Positions 59,268-64,000 of a stretch of DNA of 64,000 nt are shown here, piece after piece. The notes beneath the pieces are model-generated. The model did no database searches. It worked only from the letters and a program-made list of their open reading frames with translations, and was not told the origin of the DNA. Source of the stretch: Paralichthys olivaceus (Eukaryota; Chordata; Actinopteri; Pleuronectiformes; Paralichthyidae). Both the position numbers and the translations under genes were made by a program. Every line of letters starts with the position of its first letter. The stretch's first letter is position 1. The stretch spans positions 5,862,001 to 5,926,000 of the forward strand of contig NC_091114.1 of assembly GCF_024713975.1 (NCBI RefSeq). The letters run 5' to 3'.

Positions 59268-61249
59268 TCACTTTCAGGGAGAGCCACAGAGGAGGGATCC
59301 CTCTCCCAGGACGGACAGACGTGCAATGGATGTCACATGTACAGAACAAAGCAACAGAAGCAGATTGTACAATTACAATGAAAAACAATGATTATAGTAG
59401 CAGTGGTGGTAATATGTAACAATGCTACAATAATAAACAAGTTAATATTAATGTCATGGACTTATGACTAATAGTAATAACAAGAGTGAATGTCAGGCAG
59501 GGCCATGGCAGTAGTGGGAAGCACGATCCAATACAGGGAGCAGCCATGAACCATGAGAACCTGCTGGACGAGAGAGCACAGAAACTCCAGGGAAGAAGTT
59601 TAGTTAGTAACATGCATTAATGAGACATGTATGTTTAGAGATGGGGATGAATAGAGAGAGAGGGGGGGTGTCCCCCGGCAGTCTAATCCTATAGCAGCAT
59701 AACTAAGGGCTGACCTGAGCCAGCCCTAACTATAAGCTCTATCAAAGAGGAAAGTCTTAAGTCTACTCTTAAAAGTGTTGACCGTGTCTGCCTCCCGAAC
59801 CCAAAATGGTAGTTTGTTCCACAGAAGAGGAGCTTGATAACTGAAAGCTATGGCTCCCAATCTACTTTTGGAGACTATGGGAACCACAAGGAACCTAGCA
59901 TTCTGAGAGCGTAGTGTTCTGGAGGGGTAGTAGGGTACTATGAGCTCTTTGAGATATGATGGTGCTTGCCCATGAAGAGCTTTGTATGTGAGGAGGATAA
60001 TTTTAAATTCTATTCTGGATTTAACCGGTAGCCAATGTGAAGAAGCCAAAATGGGAGAGATGTGATCTCTGATCATGGTTCCTGTTAGAACACGTGCAGC
60101 AGCATTCTGAATTAGCTGCAAAGTCCTAAGAGACTTATTGGAGCAACCTGATAACAAAGAGTTGCAATAGTCCAGCCTAGAAGTAACAAATGCATGGACC
60201 AGTTTTTCTGCATCCGTTTCAGAAACAATGCGTCGATGTTACGTAAGTGGAAGAAAGCAGTCTTTGAAATTTGTTTTATATGGACATTAAAGGAAAGATC
60301 CTGATCAAAAACAACTCCGAGATTCTTAATAGTGGAGCTGGAGGCCAGGGTGATCCCGTCCAAAGTAACTACGTCTCTAGAAAGAGAGTTTCTGAGGTTT
60401 TTGGGTCCAATTACAAGAACTTCAGTCTTGTCTGAATTTAGCATCAGAAAATTGTAGGTCTTCCAACTTTTTATATCCTTAAGACATTCTTGAAGTTTAA
60501 TTAACTGATTGGTTTCATCAGGCTTGATCGATAAGTATAATTGGTTGTCATCGGCATTAAAAAAGAAAATTAATGGAGTGATTCCTAATAATGTTCCCAA
60601 AAGGAATCATATATAAACTGAATAGAAGTGGTCCTAACACAGAACCTTGTGGGACTCTGTGACAAACTTTGGTATGTACGGAGGATTCATCATTGATATG
60701 AACAAACTGAGATCAATCTAAAAAATAGGACTTAAACCAGCTTAAGGCGGTTCCTTTGATGCCAATTTGATGTTCCAGTCTCTGTAAAAGAATTTGATGG
60801 TCAATGGTGTCGAATGCAGCACTGAGATCTAACAAGACAAGTTCAGAGATGAGTCCTTTGTCTGAAGCCATTAGGAGGTCATTTGTAACTTTGACTAGTG
60901 CAGTCTCTGTGCTATGATGCACTCTAAATCCTGACTGAAAATCCTCAAATAAACTGTTCTTATGGAGAAAGTCACGCAGCTGATTGGCTACAGCTTTCTC
61001 AAGGATCTTCGAGAGAAAGGGAAGATTTGATATTGGTCTGTAATTGGCTAAAACCTCTGGATCTAGAGTGGACTTTTTAAGTAGAGGTTGAATTACAGCT
61101 ACTTTAAAGAACTGTGGTACAAATCCTGATAATAAAGACAGATTAATCATAGTCAAAAAAGAAGGGCTAACTAGAGGTAGAACATCCTTGAGCAGCCTGG
61201 TTGGGATGGGGTCTAAGAGACAGGTGGATGGCTTTGATGAAGAAATTAA
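59268..61249 (-). repeat. L2-like LINE, 5'-truncated, copy 4
   Basis: Same ends as the other copies. The catalytic box region reads [10 protein letters not shown] and the codon after YFLD is TGA. Dead, duplicated with the block. Confidence 0.8.
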
Positions 61250-61988
61250 TGAAATCTCATGGTTTAGATAGAAAACCTTTTACTGCTGGTGCAGCAGTAC
61301 AGCAGAGAGAGACTTCAGTGTGACTGTGTGTTTAATTAATAACGTCAGTCATAGGTCACAGCAAAAAAGACAGTGAAAATACTTTTACCACCGTTTCCAT
61401 GTCTGTTGAATATGTCACAAATATAAATATTTGCAACACTTCCTGTTCCTGTTTCAAAGTAAAACGCACTCTATCTCTCTGTCGACTGAATCCATTCATT
61501 TGTTTTAACAAGGTTTATATTGTTATTATTGTAGGACAGGAAGATGCACAGCTTCATATCATAGTGTTCTGGCATTTAGTTGAGAAGGAACCTTCTTTTA
61601 TTCAAGGAAATACAGACGTCATCACCTCACGTAGCAGCTTCTCAGCAGACACACTCCCTATGTGAACACACAGCAGATCAACGACGAAGCCGTCACTCGC
61701 TGCACACACACACAGACGGAGCCACAAACTTTCATTACATGAAGTTTAATCACTGTTTTCCATATGTCATCGTCAAAGTGTCAAACCAACAAAGACCAAC
61801 AGCAACTGTCCAAACATTGCCCCCCTCCCACACGTTGTTGTTGTATTTGATCATTAATCACAAAAAAAGCAACATTAATAATTGGAAAAAGGATAAAAAA
61901 GCATAATAGACCAGAATCATGCTCCACCACTAAAGAAGGACTGAGAAATCCCACATCTCAAACAAAGACGGTTCTAAAACACACAATT
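61250..61988. other. Class A 3' flank left of NITR-15
   Basis: No gene; common flank, closest to 27,217-27,954. Confidence 0.6.
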
Positions 61989-64000
61989 CTACAGTTTAAC
62001 ACCTGAGTACACACATTCATCCCTGGTGTTGTCCCTCTGTCGTCTTGATCTGCTGGCCACTTTCACATTTATCGCAGCGTAATGGAGGCCATCTGCATCT
62101 TGGTTGACCTAGAAACAACATATAAGTACATCAAGATGGCTCCTGATGAAAAACGTGTTTGTTGTGGAATGTAAATTTCACACTTAAAAAGATTATATTT
62201 ACCTCTGCATTTGTTGTGGAGGGAGATGATGGTTGTGTACAAGACTCTGGGTATGAAACACATATAAAAACTTTGAGTCACTCTTTTGTCCACACATGTA
62301 CTGTTAGGTGCCTTTACCTCTTAACCTGATTTGAACCTTGGTTTTTAATTTAATGTGAAACATGAAACTATAATTCATGTTTTATGATTCATGCATTTAT
62401 TTATGAAATGTTTTAAGGTGTCCTTATCTAGAAAGGTGCCTTGAAATAAAATGTATTATTATCATTTTGCTCAAAATCTAAACTGAACTCTATCTAGAGA
62501 TGAGTGGTTACCTGAACATCTCCAGCATGTTCTCTTGTTTATCTTGTACAGTAACACAGCCAGCAAAACACTGATGGTGAATGTCAAAGCTCCACTTAGG
62601 AAAAACACCGTCCAGTTCACCTCATCTGCAACAGGAGAAATTCTAGTAATTCTGACTCTTCTCTTTAAAATTTCATTTAACTTTGCAAGAGAAGAGACAA
62701 CACAAGACATTTCTATATTAAAAGAAAAAATAGTATGAATAACACTCATAATCGTATAATAATTATTATCATATTATGATATGAACCATTTGACCACTAT
62801 AACAACAATAATGTCCACATCACAATAATAATAATAGTAATAATAATATGATCATTGAGGGAAAAAAAGAAAAGGAAAAAAAGCTGCACTCATACTTAAT
62901 AATTCATGTCTTGTCACCACTAGTGTTATTTATAATAACAGTATATTATAACCATTACTATGTTCATCGTTATCATCACCAATAATAATCATAAATAAAA
63001 AATTCTATTTAGTTGTGGTGCACACCACCACCGTCCACTGGTGGTGAAGCATTGTTGGGTCACCGTCAGGAGGGACATTCAGACAGGACAGGGTTTTACC
63101 AATTGTTTGGTCCCAACTGTCACAATACATCAAGTGAGACAGTCTCTGGTAGTGACTCACCATCAACGTCCAGCTTGGTCCCGTTTCCAAACAGTATGTG
63201 TCCACATGCAGCGACAGCACAGTAGTAGGTCCCAGCATGAGAACGGTTCAGTCTCATTGACAAGTTGTAGACACAGGTGTGTGTCTGTGTGTCAGGTTTC
63301 CTCTCACACTGATCCTTCCTGTCTCCGTGGGTGTAAATGAGTCCTGACTGAGGTTCTTCAGAGTTCTTGAACCAGTAAACACTGTGTTCTCCATCACAGG
63401 TCCCAGTGTGAACTGTACAGCTGAGAGTCACAGAGCCTCCTGGCTGGATGTTCTCAGACTGATGCACCAGAGCCTGGATGTTCAACCCTGAACCTTTCAC
63501 ACTGACAGTGACGCCCTCCGTGAACTCAAACTCATATGAATTACTCTTTAAACAGTAGTAAGTAGCTGAGTCTGAAAGTTGCACATCTGAGATATTTAGG
63601 TGACTGACAACATCAGTAGATTCCAGAGTGAAGCGTGGATTGTTCTTGAATTCATTCTTGAACAAACAATCTTTAGTGACTTTGTAAGTCACTGATATAG
63701 TTCGAGGCTTCTGTCCTGGTGTTTGCTTGTACCAATAAATTGTATTGTCCCTCTCATAGAAACACTGGAAAGTCAAGTTGTCTCCAACATCAACTGATCT
63801 AAATCCTCTGTGTTGATGAGACAAGTTAAAATGATGCATCTGAGCTGAAGAGAAAAAGGAGAAAAGCAAAATAACAGTTAATTTTATGTGACAGAAATGA
63901 AATCGTAATCAGCATCAGGACCGACTGAATATTTATAAAACACACAACTCACCCATTTCCCCGAAGAGGAAACATGTCAGGTAGAGAATGAACTGCGGAG
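61989..64000 (-). CDS. nitr: NITR-15: inhibitory NITR, class A, cut by window edge
   Basis: Exons: leader from 63953 to past the window end (about 10 coding bases missing), V+I 63161-63844, transmembrane 62512-62625, stalk 62203-62246, tail 61989-62108. V loops are ERDNT (with IYWYKQ), KVTKDCLFK and LKSNSYEFEFT. V is almost the same as that of the class C gene NITR-5, while the tail (VNQDADG..., ITIM LHYAAI) is that of NITR-7. The I domain is intact with FGNGTKLDV; the helix is uncharged. No defect was seen in the visible part. Confidence 0.85.

Overview
The window looks like a teleost fish genome segment, probably percomorph-like (inference). It contains multi-exon genes with GT/AG introns, two-domain immunoglobulin receptors of the novel immune-type receptor (NITR) kind, which are known only from bony fish, and fish-type L2 LINE and Ty3/gypsy debris. 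It is an NITR cluster: 15 loci, all on the minus strand and head to tail. I number them NITR-1 to NITR-15 by rising coordinate (local names only). Ten look intact: 2, 4, 5, 6, 7, 8, 9, 11, 14 and 15, the last running off the right edge. Five are broken: 1, 3, 10, 12 and 13.

The gene plan is constant. A 58-nt leader exon is followed by one large exon of about 684-687 nt holding both a V domain and a six-cysteine I domain. Next come a transmembrane exon of 102-126 nt, a 35- or 44-nt stalk exon and a terminal cytoplasmic exon. Intron phases are 1, 1, 1, 0. The I domain ends in a perfect J-like motif, FGNGTKLDV. Three tail classes recur. Class A (2, 4, 7, 8, 11, 13, 14, 15) and class B (1, 3, 6) carry a canonical ITIM, LHYAAL or a close variant. 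Class C (5, 9, 10) has a homologous tail whose ITIM is lost. NITR-12 has a chimeric tail. No intact gene has a charged residue inside its transmembrane helix, so this array looks inhibitory, or signalling-neutral for class C, rather than activating.

Layout: 1-800 is an L2 3' tail split by a solo LTR. Next come NITR-1 (class B), NITR-2 (A), NITR-3 (B, truncated against a Ty3/gypsy gag fragment) and a unique spacer at 10.6-11.6 kb. NITR-4 (A) and NITR-5 (C) follow, then a repeat-rich spacer at 18-21 kb and NITR-6 (B). NITR-7 and NITR-8 (both A) are each preceded on the left by a block made of a LINE fragment, a minisatellite, a gypsy remnant and an L2 element. NITR-9 and NITR-10 (C, C) are a 3.4-kb tandem pair. 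NITR-11 (A) again follows an L2 block. NITR-12, 13 and 14 are linked by an almost exact 2,752-bp tandem duplication. A last L2 block precedes NITR-15 (A).

The genes appear to have multiplied by repeated unequal exchange. Introns, spacers and I domains are nearly identical between copies. The V domains differ mainly in their three CDR-like loops, where a few alternative residues recur in new combinations, and the same V type is found joined to different tail classes. Family assignment rests on recognised protein features; no database search was possible.
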